This document shows, piece after piece, positions 39,325 to 49,978 of a stretch of DNA of 64,000 nt. Position numbers and translations under genes: made by a program. The notes under the pieces were generated by a model. It did not search any database, was not told the origin of the DNA, and was given only the letters and a program-made list of their open reading frames with translations. Source of the stretch: Streptococcus mitis (GTDB taxonomy: Bacteria > Bacillota > Bacilli > Lactobacillales > Streptococcaceae); contig NZ_CP028415.1 in assembly GCF_000722765.2 (NCBI RefSeq), positions 750,501-814,500 of the forward strand, in the 5' to 3' direction. Position 1 is the stretch's first letter, and the number at the start of each line of letters is the position of its first letter.

Positions 39325-39458
39325 GTTGAGAAAAGCAGAAGTGAGAGCTTCTCGCCTTGTGACATTAAGTTGCCTGGCCCTACGGATGAAAAGTTTCTAA
39401 GAAACGCTATCATAACGTGCGGGCTTGTATTATTACGAGTCCGTTATTGTTTTTCTCT
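39325..39458 (+). ncRNA. L20-type leader with attenuator before infC
   Basis: A structured leader of about 130 nt lies before infC-rpmI-rplT. It ends in an intrinsic terminator: CGGGCTTGTA pairs with TACGAGTCCG (two G-U pairs) around TTAT, followed by TTATTGTTTTT (about 39420-39457). Upstream arms include GAGAAAAGCAG...CTTCTC and GTTTCTAAGAAAC. In Bacillus the equivalent leader is bound by L20, which promotes termination. The same role here is inferred from gene order and the attenuator. Confidence 0.75.
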
Positions 39459-39482
39459 AATAAAACAAAAGAGGTGAAAACC

Positions 39483-40004
39483 ATAGCAAAGCAAGACTTA
39501 TTCATCAATGATGAGATTCGTGTACGTGAAGTTCGCTTGATTGGTCTTGAAGGAGAACAGCTAGGCATCAAGCCACTCAGTGAAGCGCAAGCTTTGGCTG
39601 ATAACGCTAATGTTGACCTAGTATTGATTCAACCCCAAGCCAAACCGCCTGTTGCAAAAATTATGGACTACGGTAAGTTCAAGTTTGAGTATCAGAAGAA
39701 GCAAAAAGAACAACGTAAAAAACAAAGTGTTGTTACTGTGAAAGAAGTTCGTCTAAGTCCAACTATTGACAAGGGTGACTTTGATACAAAACTTCGCAAT
39801 GCACGCAAATTCCTTGAAAAAGGAAATAAAGTTAAGGTATCTATTCGCTTTAAGGGTCGTATGATTACCCATAAAGAGATTGGTGCAAAAGTTTTAGCCG
39901 AGTTTGCTGAAGCAACTCAAGATATTGCCATCATCGAACAACGTGCTAAAATGGATGGACGTCAAATGTTCATGCAATTGGCGCCAGCGACTGACAAAAA
40001 ATAA
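39483..40004 (+). CDS. infC: Translation initiation factor IF-3
   Basis: Prevents subunit joining and checks the start codon. The 173-residue protein has an N-domain ([18 protein letters not shown]), the basic linker ([15 protein letters not shown]) and a C-domain ([23 protein letters not shown]). I place the start at the ATA, because GAGGTG lies exactly six bases upstream and the resulting N-terminus ([13 protein letters not shown]) aligns with Geobacillus IF3 as I recall it. The other candidate is a GTG three codons earlier, which would use that same GAGGTG as its own codon and has only a weak site. Rare start codons are known for infC autoregulation. Confidence 0.93.
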
Positions 40005-40036
40005 TTGTCAGAAAGTTAAATAAAGGAGAAAAAATC

Positions 40037-40237
40037 ATGCCAAAACAAAAAACACACCGCGCATCAGCTAAACGTTTCAAACGTACAGGTTCTGGTGGAC
40101 TTAAACGTTTCCGTGCTTACACTTCTCACCGTTTCCACGGAAAAACTAAGAAACAACGTCGTCATCTTCGTAAAGCATCTATGGTGCATTCAGGAGATTA
40201 CAAACGTATCAAAGCAATGCTTACTCGCTTGAAATAA
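40037..40237 (+). CDS. rpmI: 50S ribosomal protein L35
   Basis: A 66-residue, very basic protein starting [20 protein letters not shown], the classic L35 sequence. It lies between infC and rplT with AAGGAG upstream. Confidence 0.97.
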   Translation: MPKQKTHRASAKRFKRTGSGGLKRFRAYTSHRFHGKTKKQRRHLRKASMVHSGDYKRIKAMLTRLK

Positions 40238-40288
40238 TAGCTTGACTGTAAGTAAACAATTCTAGGAAATATTTGGAGGAAATAAAAC

Positions 40289-40648
40289 ATGGCACGTGTT
40301 AAAGGTGGCGTTGTATCACGCAAACGTCGTAAACGTATTCTTAAATTAGCAAAAGGTTACTATGGAGCTAAACACATCTTGTTCCGTACTGCAAAAGAAC
40401 AAGTAATGAACTCTTACTACTATGCATACCGTGACCGTCGTCAGAAAAAACGTGACTTCCGCAAACTGTGGATCACTCGTATCAACGCGGCAGCTCGTAT
40501 GAACGGACTTTCATACTCACAATTGATGCATGGTTTGAAATTGGCTGAGATCGAAGTTAACCGTAAAATGCTTGCTGACTTGGCTGTTAACGATGCAGCA
40601 GCTTTCACAGCTCTTGCAGATGCAGCTAAAGCAAAACTTGGTAAATAA
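40289..40648 (+). CDS. rplT: 50S ribosomal protein L20
   Basis: A 119-residue protein needed for early 50S assembly. It begins [19 protein letters not shown] and contains [20 protein letters not shown] and [11 protein letters not shown]. It is probably also the autoregulator acting on the leader before infC. TGGAGG precedes the ATG. Confidence 0.98.
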   Translation: MARVKGGVVSRKRRKRILKLAKGYYGAKHILFRTAKEQVMNSYYYAYRDRRQKKRDFRKLWITRINAAARMNGLSYSQLMHGLKLAEIEVNRKMLADLAVNDAAAFTALADAAKAKLGK

Positions 40649-40655
40649 TAACAGA

Positions 40656-40688
40656 TAAGACTGGAACAGGATTGTACCAGTCTTTTTA
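40656..40688 (+). terminator. rplT terminator
   Basis: AAGACTGG pairs with CCAGTCTTTTT around AACAGGATTGTA. Confidence 0.88.
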
Positions 40689-40706
40689 AAAATAAAGGAG
40701 AAAAAT

Positions 40707-41087
40707 ATGGCTTCAAAAATGCTACATACTTGCTTGCGAGTAGAAAATCTTGAAAAATCAATTGCATTTTATCAAGATGCTTTTGGATTTAAAGAATTGC
40801 GTCGCAGAGATTTTCCAGACCATGCCTTCACGATTGTCTATCTAGGTCTTGAGGGTGATGACTATGAGTTGGAGTTGACTTATAACTACGATCACGGTCC
40901 GTATGTGGTTGGAGATGGCTTTGCCCATATCGCCCTCAGTACACCTGATCTTGAGGCACTTCATCAAGAGCATAGTGCAAAAGGATATGAAGTGACTGAG
41001 CCAAATGGTCTACCAGGAACTGCACCTAACTATTACTTTGTCAAAGACCCTGATGGCTACAAGGTTGAAGTCATTCGTGAAAAATAA
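40707..41087 (+). CDS. gloA: Lactoylglutathione lyase (glyoxalase I)
   Basis: Metal-dependent enzyme that detoxifies methylglyoxal. The 126 residues match GloA: LHTCLRVENLEKSIAFYQDAFGF at the start, a glyoxalase-fold repeat, and the metal-ligand positions in LHTC (His), ELELTY (Glu), GFAHIAL (His) and YKVEVI (Glu). AAAGGAG lies upstream. It is a single-gene unit. Confidence 0.93.
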   Translation: MASKMLHTCLRVENLEKSIAFYQDAFGFKELRRRDFPDHAFTIVYLGLEGDDYELELTYNYDHGPYVVGDGFAHIALSTPDLEALHQEHSAKGYEVTEPNGLPGTAPNYYFVKDPDGYKVEVIREK

Positions 41088-41095
41088 TCTCGTGA

Positions 41096-41134
41096 GGTCA
41101 AGTAGAATGTTCGTTTTCTACTTGACTTTTTTTT
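41096..41134 (+). terminator. gloA terminator, overlapping the pyr -35
   Basis: GTCAAGTAGAA pairs with TTCTACTTGAC around TGTTCGTT, followed by eight T. The TTGACT in its 3' arm also forms the -35 of the next promoter. Confidence 0.88.
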
Positions 41135-41150
41135 GCTGAAAGAGTATACT
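41122..41150 (+). promoter_or_regulatory. pyrK-pyrDb promoter
   Basis: TTGACT, a 17-bp spacer and TATACT. The -35 lies inside the gloA terminator stem. Confidence 0.75.
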
Positions 41151-41156
41151 AGTAAA

Positions 41157-41301
41157 AATTTAACCTTTAAGGGGAGTCCAGAGAGACTCACAAGGTGTCA
41201 GATAAAAGAATAGTACAATTTTCTAGAGGAGACTTTTTGAGTGTGCTCTCTTGTCTTGTACGATTTTAACTGAGGCCTTGCACTAGCAAGGTCTTTTCTT
41301 T
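41157..41301 (+). promoter_or_regulatory. PyrR-type transcription attenuator
   Basis: The leader contains GAGTCCAGAGAGACTC (41174-41189), which matches the PyrR-binding loop consensus (UCCAGAGAG), followed by AAGGTG. A terminator at 41273-41301 (AGGCCTTGC/GCAAGGTCT plus TCTTTTCTTT) comes about 85 nt later. With UMP bound, PyrR would favour the terminator. The regulator gene itself is outside the window. Confidence 0.88.
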
Positions 41302-41335
41302 GTCTGGTTCCCTTAAAATTTAAGGAGGAAAAGTC

Positions 41336-43085
<1,750 letters not shown>

Positions 43086-43144
43086 ACTGCAATCAATCTG
43101 TTCTTAATTTTTTATCAGTTTGTAATATTGATTATAGAGAATTT

Positions 43145-43153
43145 TGATACAAT
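43145..43153 (+). promoter_or_regulatory. Extended -10 promoter of lytB
   Basis: TTGATACAAT (TGA plus TACAAT) lies about 30 nt before the lytB ATG. Confidence 0.5.
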
Positions 43154-43182
43154 AAAATGGAAAGAACAGAGGAAGAAAGTTT

Positions 43183-44889
43183 ATGAAGAAATTGAGATTT
43201 ATTTTTTTAGCCCTGCTATTTTTCTTAGCCAGACCAGAAGGAGCACTGGCCAGCGATGGTACTTGGCAAGGAAAACAATACCTAAAAGCAGATGGGAGTC
43301 AAGCAGCCAATGAGTGGGTTTTTGATGCTCACTATCAATCTTGGTTTTATATAAAAGAAGATGCCAACTATGCTGAAAATGAATGGCTAAAGCAAGGTGA
43401 CGACTATTTTTACCTCAAATCTGGTGGCTATATGGCCAAGTCAGAATGGATAGAAGACAAGGGAGTCCTCTATTATCTTGATCAAGATGGAAAGATGAAA
43501 AGAAATGCTTGGCTAGGAGCTTCCTATGTCGGTGCTACAGGTGCCAAGGTAATAGAAGACTGGGTCTATGATTCTCAATATGATGCTTGGTTTTATATCA
43601 AAGCAGATGGACAACACGCAGAGAAAGAATGGCTCCAAATCAAAGGTAAGGACTATTATTTCAAATCTGATGGTTATTTACTGACAAGTCAGTGGATTGA
43701 GCAAGCTTATGTGAATGCTAGTGGTGCCAAAGTACAGCAAGGTTGGCTTTTTGACAAACAATACCAATCTTGGTTTTATATCAAAGAAAATGGAAATCAT
43801 GCTGATAAAGAATGGATTTTCGAAAATGGTCACTATTATTATCTAAAATCCGGTGGCTATATGGCAGCCAATGAATGGATTTTGGATAAGGAGTCATGGT
43901 TTTATCTAAAATCTGATGGCAAAATGGCTGAGAAAGAATGGATATACGATTCTAAAAATCAAGCCTGGTACTACTTCAAATCCGGTGGCTACATGGCAAA
44001 AAATGAGACTATTGATGGTCATCAGCTAGGAAACGATGGAAAGTGGCATAAGGAGTCCAAGACTAGCTCTGATTATTATCAGGTCCTTCCTGTCACAGCA
44101 AATATTTATAATGCAGATGGTGAAAAGCTCTCCTATATATCGCAAGGCAGTGTCGTCTGGCTTGATATGGACAGAAAGAGTGATGACAAGCGCCTGGCTA
44201 TTACTGTTTCTGGTTTGTCAGGCTATATGAAAACAGAAGACTTACAAGCACTAGATGCTAGTAAGGATTTTATCCCTTATTATGAGAGTGATGGCCACCG
44301 TTTTTATCACTATGTGGCTCAGAATGCTAGTATCCCAGTAGCTTCTCATCTTTCTGATATGGAAGTAGGCAAGAAATATTATTCGGCAGATGGCCTGCAT
44401 TTTGATGGTTTTAAGCTTGAAAATCCCTTCCTTTTCAAAGATTTGACAGAGGCTACAAACTATAGTGCTGAAGACTTGGATAAGGTATTTAGTTTGCTAA
44501 ACATTAACAATAGCCTCCTGGAAAATAAGGGAGCTACCTTTAAGGAAGCCGAAGAACATTACCATATCAATGCCCTCTATCTCCTTGCTCATAGTGCCTT
44601 AGAAAGCGACTGGGGACGAAGTAAGATTGCCAAAGATAAGAATAATTTCTTTGGAATTACAGCCTATGATACGACTCCTTACCTTTCTGCCAAGACATTT
44701 GATGATGTGGATAAGGGAATTTTAGGTGCAACCAAGTGGATTAAGGAAAATTATATCGATAGGGGCAGAACTTTCCTTGGAAACAAGGCGTCTGGTATGA
44801 ATGTGGAATATGCCTCAGACCCTTATTGGGGCGAAAAAATTGCTAGTGTGATGATGAAAATCAATGAGAAACTAGGTGGTAAAGATTAG
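43183..44889 (+). CDS. lytB: Choline-binding endo-beta-N-acetylglucosaminidase LytB
   Basis: Secreted cell-separation hydrolase acting at the septum. The 568 residues have a signal peptide (cut near ALAS, about residue 23), an N-terminal choline-binding module of about 11-12 repeats (about 25-285, with pairs such as SWFYIKEDG and GYMAKxEW), an SH3b-like and linker region (about 300-400) and a C-terminal GH73 domain from about 410. The catalytic Glu is in HSALESDWG near residue 478. Pneumococcal LytB is longer (about 650-700 residues, from memory), so repeats are fewer here. Confidence 0.94.
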   Translation: MKKLRFIFLALLFFLARPEGALASDGTWQGKQYLKADGSQAANEWVFDAHYQSWFYIKEDANYAENEWLKQGDDYFYLKSGGYMAKSEWIEDKGVLYYLDQDGKMKRNAWLGASYVGATGAKVIEDWVYDSQYDAWFYIKADGQHAEKEWLQIKGKDYYFKSDGYLLTSQWIEQAYVNASGAKVQQGWLFDKQYQSWFYIKENGNHADKEWIFENGHYYYLKSGGYMAANEWILDKESWFYLKSDGKMAEKEWIYDSKNQAWYYFKSGGYMAKNETIDGHQLGNDGKWHKESKTSSDYYQVLPVTANIYNADGEKLSYISQGSVVWLDMDRKSDDKRLAITVSGLSGYMKTEDLQALDASKDFIPYYESDGHRFYHYVAQNASIPVASHLSDMEVGKKYYSADGLHFDGFKLENPFLFKDLTEATNYSAEDLDKVFSLLNINNSLLENKGATFKEAEEHYHINALYLLAHSALESDWGRSKIAKDKNNFFGITAYDTTPYLSAKTFDDVDKGILGATKWIKENYIDRGRTFLGNKASGMNVEYASDPYWGEKIASVMMKINEKLGGKD

Positions 44890-44926
44890 TCCTATTATTG
44901 GATATGATTTGAGTGAGTAGTAAGTT

Positions 44927-44963
44927 AAAAATCCTGATTTTAAGCAAAAAATCAGGATTTTTT
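44927..44963. terminator. Bidirectional terminator between lytB and pavA
   Basis: AAAATCCTGATTTT pairs with AAAATCAGGATTTTTT around AAGCA, with A/T-runs on both sides. It overlaps the last codons of pavA. Confidence 0.87.
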
Positions 44964-46607
44964 CATGGATGCGATTTTTTCGGGGTCTGGTGTAACGCGG
45001 AGGGTCTTTTGTCCGGTATAGGTTACAAAACCGGGTTTTCCACCTGTTGGTTTGTTGAGTTTTTTGACTTCTATCATGTCAACCTGCACCAGATTTGACA
45101 GACGTCCCTTGGAGAAGTAGGCTGCAAGTTCTGCTGCGTCTGTTTTGACTTCATCAGATGGGTCTATGTTGCCTGAGATGACAACGTGGCTTCCAGGAAT
45201 GTCCTTGGCATGGAACCAAAGTTCCTCCTTGCGGGCCATTTTAAAGGTTAGCTCCTCGTTTTGTAGGTTATTTCGGCCGACATAGATGATGGTTTTGCCA
45301 TCGCTTGCTAGATATTGTTCTGGTTTTTTGCGTTTCTGGATTTTCTCCCGTTGTCTTCTACGGATAAAACCTGTTTGGATCAATTCTTCACGAATTTCAG
45401 CGATTTCTTCCAGTCCAGCTTGGTTGAGAACAGTTTCCACACTTTCCAGATAGAGAATGGTTACCTTGGTTTCCTCAATCAGATCAGTCAAGTATTTGAC
45501 AGCTTCTTTGAGTTTCTGATACCGTTTAAAATAGCGTTGGGCATTTTGGTTGGGAGTCAAGGCCTTATTAAGCGCAATCGTGATAGGTAGGTTGGTATAG
45601 TAGTTGTCTAGGATAACCTGATCTTGGTCGTTAGGCACTTGATGGAGGAAGGTTGTTAGCAATTCCCCTTTTTGGCGAAATTCTTCAGCATTGTCTGTCG
45701 CTAGTAATTCTTTTTCCTGTTTTTTGAGTTTGTGGCGGTTTTTCTGAAGTTCATTTTCAACACGACGAATCAGTTCACTGGCTTGCTGTTTGACGCGGTC
45801 GCGCTCAGCCTTATCCTTATAGTAGGTGTCCAACAAATTAGAAAGACTGGCAAAAGGCTCTCCCACCTGATTTGCAAAAGGAACTGGGCTGAAGGAAGTC
45901 TCAGTCAAGCATGGTTTGGTTTCTTGATTGAAAAAGTTTCGGAAAGTGGAAAGTTTTTCACTAACCAGTATGCTTTCCAATTCATTTGCCGTATCGCGTC
46001 CCAGACCTTGAAAGAGGCTTTGAAGATTTTTAGCTGTCGTTTCCTGTGTTTGCAGGATTTCAAAGAGTTTCTCGTCCTTGATCGTAAAAGGATTGAGAGA
46101 TTCCGTACTTGGCGGAGCGATATAGGTCGATCCAGGAAGCAAGGTACGGTAGCTATTTTGTGAAAAGCCGACGTGTTTGATAACTTCAAGGATTTTATGA
46201 CTGCTTTTATCGACCAGTAGAATGTTACTGTGTTTTCCCATGATTTCGATAATCAAGGTAGCCTGAATATGGTCTCCAATCTCGTTTTTATTGGAAACTG
46301 TCATTTCCACAATGCGGTCATTTTCCACTTGCTCAATTGATTCAATCAGGGCCCCCTGTAAATACTTTCTCAAAACCATGATAAAGGTGGAAGGTTGAGC
46401 TGGGTTTTCAAAAGTTGTTTGGGTCAGCTGAATGCGTCCAAAAACTGGATGGGCAGAAAGGAGCAGGCGATGACTTTGGCGATTGCTGCGGATTTGCAAG
46501 ACCAACTCTTGTTCAAAAGGCTGATTGATTTTCTGAATGCGACCGTTAACTAACTCTCTTCGCAATTCCTCAACCATGTGGTGTAAAAAAAATCCGTCAA
46601 ATGACAT
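44952..46607 (-). CDS. pavA: Rqc2/FbpA-family NFACT protein PavA
   Basis: The 551-residue NFACT family protein has an N-terminal NFACT-N domain (MSFDGFFLHHMVEELRREL), a long central coiled coil (about 270-430) and a C-terminal NFACT-R domain (YVGRNNLQNEELTFKMARKEELWFHAKDIPGSHVV, split across residues 455-490). PavA was described as a fibronectin-binding adherence factor; the family also includes RqcH, which recycles stalled ribosomes. The chosen ATG has AAGGAGAG upstream and the usual length. It is divergent from ybeY. Confidence 0.93.
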   Translation of the reverse strand: MSFDGFFLHHMVEELRRELVNGRIQKINQPFEQELVLQIRSNRQSHRLLLSAHPVFGRIQLTQTTFENPAQPSTFIMVLRKYLQGALIESIEQVENDRIVEMTVSNKNEIGDHIQATLIIEIMGKHSNILLVDKSSHKILEVIKHVGFSQNSYRTLLPGSTYIAPPSTESLNPFTIKDEKLFEILQTQETTAKNLQSLFQGLGRDTANELESILVSEKLSTFRNFFNQETKPCLTETSFSPVPFANQVGEPFASLSNLLDTYYKDKAERDRVKQQASELIRRVENELQKNRHKLKKQEKELLATDNAEEFRQKGELLTTFLHQVPNDQDQVILDNYYTNLPITIALNKALTPNQNAQRYFKRYQKLKEAVKYLTDLIEETKVTILYLESVETVLNQAGLEEIAEIREELIQTGFIRRRQREKIQKRKKPEQYLASDGKTIIYVGRNNLQNEELTFKMARKEELWFHAKDIPGSHVVISGNIDPSDEVKTDAAELAAYFSKGRLSNLVQVDMIEVKKLNKPTGGKPGFVTYTGQKTLRVTPDPEKIASMKKS

Positions 46608-46637
46608 CGTTCTCTCCTTGTGATTGTATTCCATAGT

Positions 46638-46646
46638 ATTATATCA
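46638..46646 (-). promoter_or_regulatory. Extended -10 promoter of pavA
   Basis: The minus strand reads TGATATAAT, 30 nt before the pavA ATG. Confidence 0.6.
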
Positions 46647-46673
46647 AAAAGGTAGAATAAAATCATGGAAATG

Positions 46674-46682
46674 TGGTATAAT
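46674..46682 (+). promoter_or_regulatory. Extended -10 promoter of the ybeY-to-secG cluster
   Basis: TGGTATAAT lies 29 nt before ybeY and is divergent from the pavA promoter. Confidence 0.65.
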
Positions 46683-46711
46683 AAAGCCAAGTAAAGAGAA
46701 ACGAGAAGCAC

Positions 46712-47209
46712 ATGTATATTGAAATGGTAGATGAAACTGGTCAAGTTTCAAAAGAAATGCTGCAGCAAACCCAAGAAATTTTGGAATTTGCAGCCCAAAA
46801 ATTAGGAAAAGAAGACAAGGAGATGGCAGTTACCTTTGTGACCAATGAACGTAGTCATGAACTCAATCTGGAGTACCGTGACACAGACCGTCCGACAGAT
46901 GTCATCAGCCTTGAATATAAGCCAGAGCTGGAAATTGCCTTTGACGAAGAGGATTTACTTGAAAATCCAGAATTGGCAGAGATGATGTCTGAGTTTGATG
47001 CCTATATTGGGGAACTTTTCATTTCTATTGATAAGGCTCATGAGCAGGCCGAGGAATACGGTCACAGCTTTGAGCGTGAGATGGGCTTCTTGGCAGTACA
47101 CGGCTTTTTACATATTAACGGCTATGATCACTACACTCCGGAAGAAGAAGCGGAGATGTTCGGTTTACAAGAAGAAATTTTGACAGCCTATGGACTCACA
47201 AGACAATAA
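46712..47209 (+). CDS. ybeY: Endoribonuclease YbeY
   Basis: Metal-dependent RNase in 16S rRNA 3' maturation and ribosome quality control. The 165-residue protein carries the family's zinc motif [11 protein letters not shown] near residue 130, and [10 protein letters not shown] near 56. It overlaps dgkA by 20 bases. Confidence 0.95.
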   Translation: MYIEMVDETGQVSKEMLQQTQEILEFAAQKLGKEDKEMAVTFVTNERSHELNLEYRDTDRPTDVISLEYKPELEIAFDEEDLLENPELAEMMSEFDAYIGELFISIDKAHEQAEEYGHSFEREMGFLAVHGFLHINGYDHYTPEEEAEMFGLQEEILTAYGLTRQ

Positions 47210-47585
47210 ACGAAAATGGAAAAATCGTGACCTGATATCCAGTTTAGAATTTGCCATCACAGGAATTTTTACTGCTATCAAGGAAGAACGCAATATGCGA
47301 AAACATGCAGTAACGGCTCTTGTAGTCATTCTTGCAGGTTTTGTTTTTCAGGTGTCACGAATCGAATGGCTCTTTCTCCTATTGAGCATTTTCTTGGTAG
47401 TAGCCTTTGAAATTATCAACTCTGCTATTGAAAATGTGGTAGATTTGGCCAGTCACTATCACTTTTCCATGCTGGCTAAAAATGCCAAGGATATGGCGGC
47501 TGGCGCGGTTTTAGTGGTCTCTCTTTTCGCAGCCTTAACAGGCGCATTGATTTTTCTCCCACGAATCTGGGATTTATTATTTTAA
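47190..47585 (+). CDS. dgkA: Diacylglycerol/undecaprenol kinase
   Basis: Small membrane kinase of the prokaryotic DgkA family; Gram-positive members act on undecaprenol. The 131 residues have three membrane segments and the catalytic block [17 protein letters not shown] near residue 70. In other streptococci this gene is linked to acid tolerance. It sits between ybeY and era, as is usual. Confidence 0.92.
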   Translation: MDSQDNKRKWKNRDLISSLEFAITGIFTAIKEERNMRKHAVTALVVILAGFVFQVSRIEWLFLLLSIFLVVAFEIINSAIENVVDLASHYHFSMLAKNAKDMAAGAVLVVSLFAALTGALIFLPRIWDLLF

Positions 47586-47601
47586 ACAGTAAGAGGAAAT
47601 T

Positions 47602-48501
47602 ATGACTTTTAAATCAGGCTTTGTAGCCATTTTAGGACGTCCCAACGTTGGGAAGTCAACCTTTTTAAATCACGTTATGGGGCAAAAGATTGCCATCATG
47701 AGTGACAAGGCGCAGACAACGCGCAACAAAATCATGGGGATTTACACGACCGATAAGGAGCAAATTGTCTTTATCGACACACCAGGGATTCACAAACCTA
47801 AAACAGCTCTCGGAGATTTCATGGTTGAATCTGCCTATAGCACCCTTCGCGAAGTGGATACCGTTCTTTTCATGGTGCCTGCTGATGAAGCGCGTGGTAA
47901 GGGGGACGACATGATTATCGAGCGTCTCAAGGCTGCCAAGGTCCCTGTGATTTTGGTGGTGAACAAGATTGATAAGGTTCACCCAGACCAGCTTTTGTCT
48001 CAGATTGATGATTTCCGTAATCAGATGGACTTCAAGGAAATTGTACCAATCTCAGCTCTTCAGGGAAATAACGTCTCTCGTCTAGTGGATATTTTGAGTG
48101 AAAATCTAGATGAAGGTTTCCAATATTTCCCGTCTGATCAAATTACAGACCATCCAGAACGTTTCTTGGTTTCAGAGATGGTTCGCGAGAAAGTTTTGCA
48201 CCTAACTCGCGAAGAGATTCCGCATTCTGTCGCAGTAGTGGTTGATTCTATGAAACGAGACGAAGAGACAGACAAGGTTCACATCCGTGCAACCATCATG
48301 GTCGAGCGAGATAGCCAAAAAGGGATTATCATCGGTAAAGGTGGTGCTATGCTTAAGAAAATTGGTAGCATGGCCCGTCGTGATATCGAACTCATGCTAG
48401 GAGACAAGGTCTTTCTAGAAACTTGGGTCAAGGTCAAGAAAAACTGGCGCGATAAAAAGCTAGATTTAGCTGACTTTGGCTATAATGAAAAAGAATACTA
48501 A
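47602..48501 (+). CDS. era: GTPase Era
   Basis: Essential GTPase for 30S assembly that binds the 16S rRNA 3' end. The 299 residues show G1 GRPNVGKST at 12-20, the switch I region TTRNKIMG, G3 DTPGIH near 60 and G4 NKID near 120. A C-terminal KH domain carries [19 protein letters not shown] near 245. Confidence 0.97.
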   Translation: MTFKSGFVAILGRPNVGKSTFLNHVMGQKIAIMSDKAQTTRNKIMGIYTTDKEQIVFIDTPGIHKPKTALGDFMVESAYSTLREVDTVLFMVPADEARGKGDDMIIERLKAAKVPVILVVNKIDKVHPDQLLSQIDDFRNQMDFKEIVPISALQGNNVSRLVDILSENLDEGFQYFPSDQITDHPERFLVSEMVREKVLHLTREEIPHSVAVVVDSMKRDEETDKVHIRATIMVERDSQKGIIIGKGGAMLKKIGSMARRDIELMLGDKVFLETWVKVKKNWRDKKLDLADFGYNEKEY

Positions 48502-48549
48502 GTAGAGGTGGGCTCATGCCTGCTTCTTGTTTTTACAGAAGGAGAACCT

Positions 48550-49374
48550 ATGCCTGAATTACCTGAGGTTGAAACCGTTCGTCGTGGCTTAGAAAAATTG
48601 ATTTTGGGTAAGAAGATTTCGAGTATAGAAATTCGCTATCCCAAGATGATTAAAACGGACTTGGACGAGTTTCAAAAGGAAGTGCCTGGTCAGATTATTG
48701 AGTCAATGGGACGTCGTGGTAAATATTTGATTTTCTACCTGACTGACAAGGTCTTGATTTCCCATTTGCGGATGGAGGGCAAATATTTTTACTATCCAGA
48801 CCAAGTACCTGAACGCAAGCATGCCCATGTTTTCTTTCAGTTTGAAGATGGTGGCACGCTTGTTTATGAGGATGTTCGCAAGTTTGGGACCATGGAACTC
48901 TTGTCTCCTGACCTTTTGGATGCCTATTTTATTTCTAAAAAACTAGGTCCTGAGCCAAACGAACAAGACTTTGATGTGCTGGTCTTTCAAGCTGCCCTAG
49001 CCAAGTCTAAAAAGCCTATCAAATCCCACCTCCTAGACCAGACCTTGGTAGCTGGACTTGGCAATATCTATGTGGATGAGGTTCTCTGGCGAGCTCAGGT
49101 TCATCCAGCTAGACCTTCCCAGACTTTGACAGCAGAAGAAGCGACTGCCATTCATGACCAGACCATTGCTGTTTTGGGACAGGCTGTTGAAAAAGGTGGC
49201 TCCACCATTCGGACCTATACCAATGCCTTTGGGGAAGATGGAACCATGCAGGATTTTCATCAGGTCTATGACAAGACTGGTCAAGAATGTGTACGCTGTG
49301 GTACCATCATTGAGAAAATCCAACTAGGTGGACGAGGCACCCATTTTTGTCCTCAGTGCCAAAGGAGGGACTGA
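48550..49374 (+). CDS. mutM: Formamidopyrimidine-DNA glycosylase
   Basis: Removes oxidised purines such as 8-oxoG, useful in an H2O2-producing streptococcus. The 274-residue protein starts [14 protein letters not shown] with catalytic Pro2 and Glu3; this fixes the start, as an upstream frame would bury Pro2. It has an H2TH region and the C-terminal zinc finger [21 protein letters not shown] plus PQC. AAGGAG is upstream. Its stop overlaps the coaE ATG. Confidence 0.96.
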   Translation: MPELPEVETVRRGLEKLILGKKISSIEIRYPKMIKTDLDEFQKEVPGQIIESMGRRGKYLIFYLTDKVLISHLRMEGKYFYYPDQVPERKHAHVFFQFEDGGTLVYEDVRKFGTMELLSPDLLDAYFISKKLGPEPNEQDFDVLVFQAALAKSKKPIKSHLLDQTLVAGLGNIYVDEVLWRAQVHPARPSQTLTAEEATAIHDQTIAVLGQAVEKGGSTIRTYTNAFGEDGTMQDFHQVYDKTGQECVRCGTIIEKIQLGGRGTHFCPQCQRRD

Positions 49375-49978
49375 TGGGAAAAATCATTGGAATCACTGGG
49401 GGAATTGCCTCTGGTAAGTCAACCGTGACAAATTTTCTAAGAAAGCAAGGCTTTCAAGTAGTGGATGCCGACGCAGTCGTCCATCAACTACAGAAACCAG
49501 ATGGTCGTCTGTTTGAGGCTCTAGTTCAGCACTTTGGGCAAGAAATCATTCTAGAAAATGGAGAACTTAATCGCCCTATCCTAGCTAGTCTTATCTTTTC
49601 AAATCCTGAAGAACGAGAATGGTCTAAGCAAATCCAAGGAGAGATTATCCGTGAGGAACTAGCTACATTAAGAGACCAATTGGCTCAGACAGAAGAGATT
49701 TTCTTCATGGATATTCCCCTACTTTTTGAGCAGGACTACGTCTCTTGGTTTGATGAGGCTTGGTTGGTCTATGTGGACCGAGATGTCCAAGTAGAACGCC
49801 TAATGAAAAGGGACCACTTGTCCAAAGATGAAGCCGAGTCTCGTCTGGCAGCCCAGTGGCCTTTAGAAAAAAGAAAGATTTGGCCAGCCAAATTCTGGAT
49901 AATAATGGGAATCAGGACCAGCTTCTTACTCAGGTCTTCTCCCTGCTTGAGGGAGGTAAGCAAGATGACAGAGATTAA
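49374..49978 (+). pseudogene. coaE: Dephospho-CoA kinase gene, frameshifted
   Basis: Last step of coenzyme A synthesis. The P-loop GITGGIASGKST (residues 6-17) and the DIPLLFE and YVDRDVQVERL blocks are intact. The frame breaks near residue 167 at a run of six A (49867-49872). Restoring one A restores EKKKDLASQILDNNGNQDQ and an end at 49976-49978, 13 bases into pmrA. As sequenced, the frame instead runs straight into pmrA. The gene is normally essential, so a homopolymer error is likely; otherwise about the last 35 residues are replaced. Confidence 0.85.

Noticed and set aside
45732..46163. A 143-codon plus-strand frame antisense to pavA
   Set aside because: It has no ribosome-binding site or motif and the pavA coding sense is intact; it is a shadow frame.
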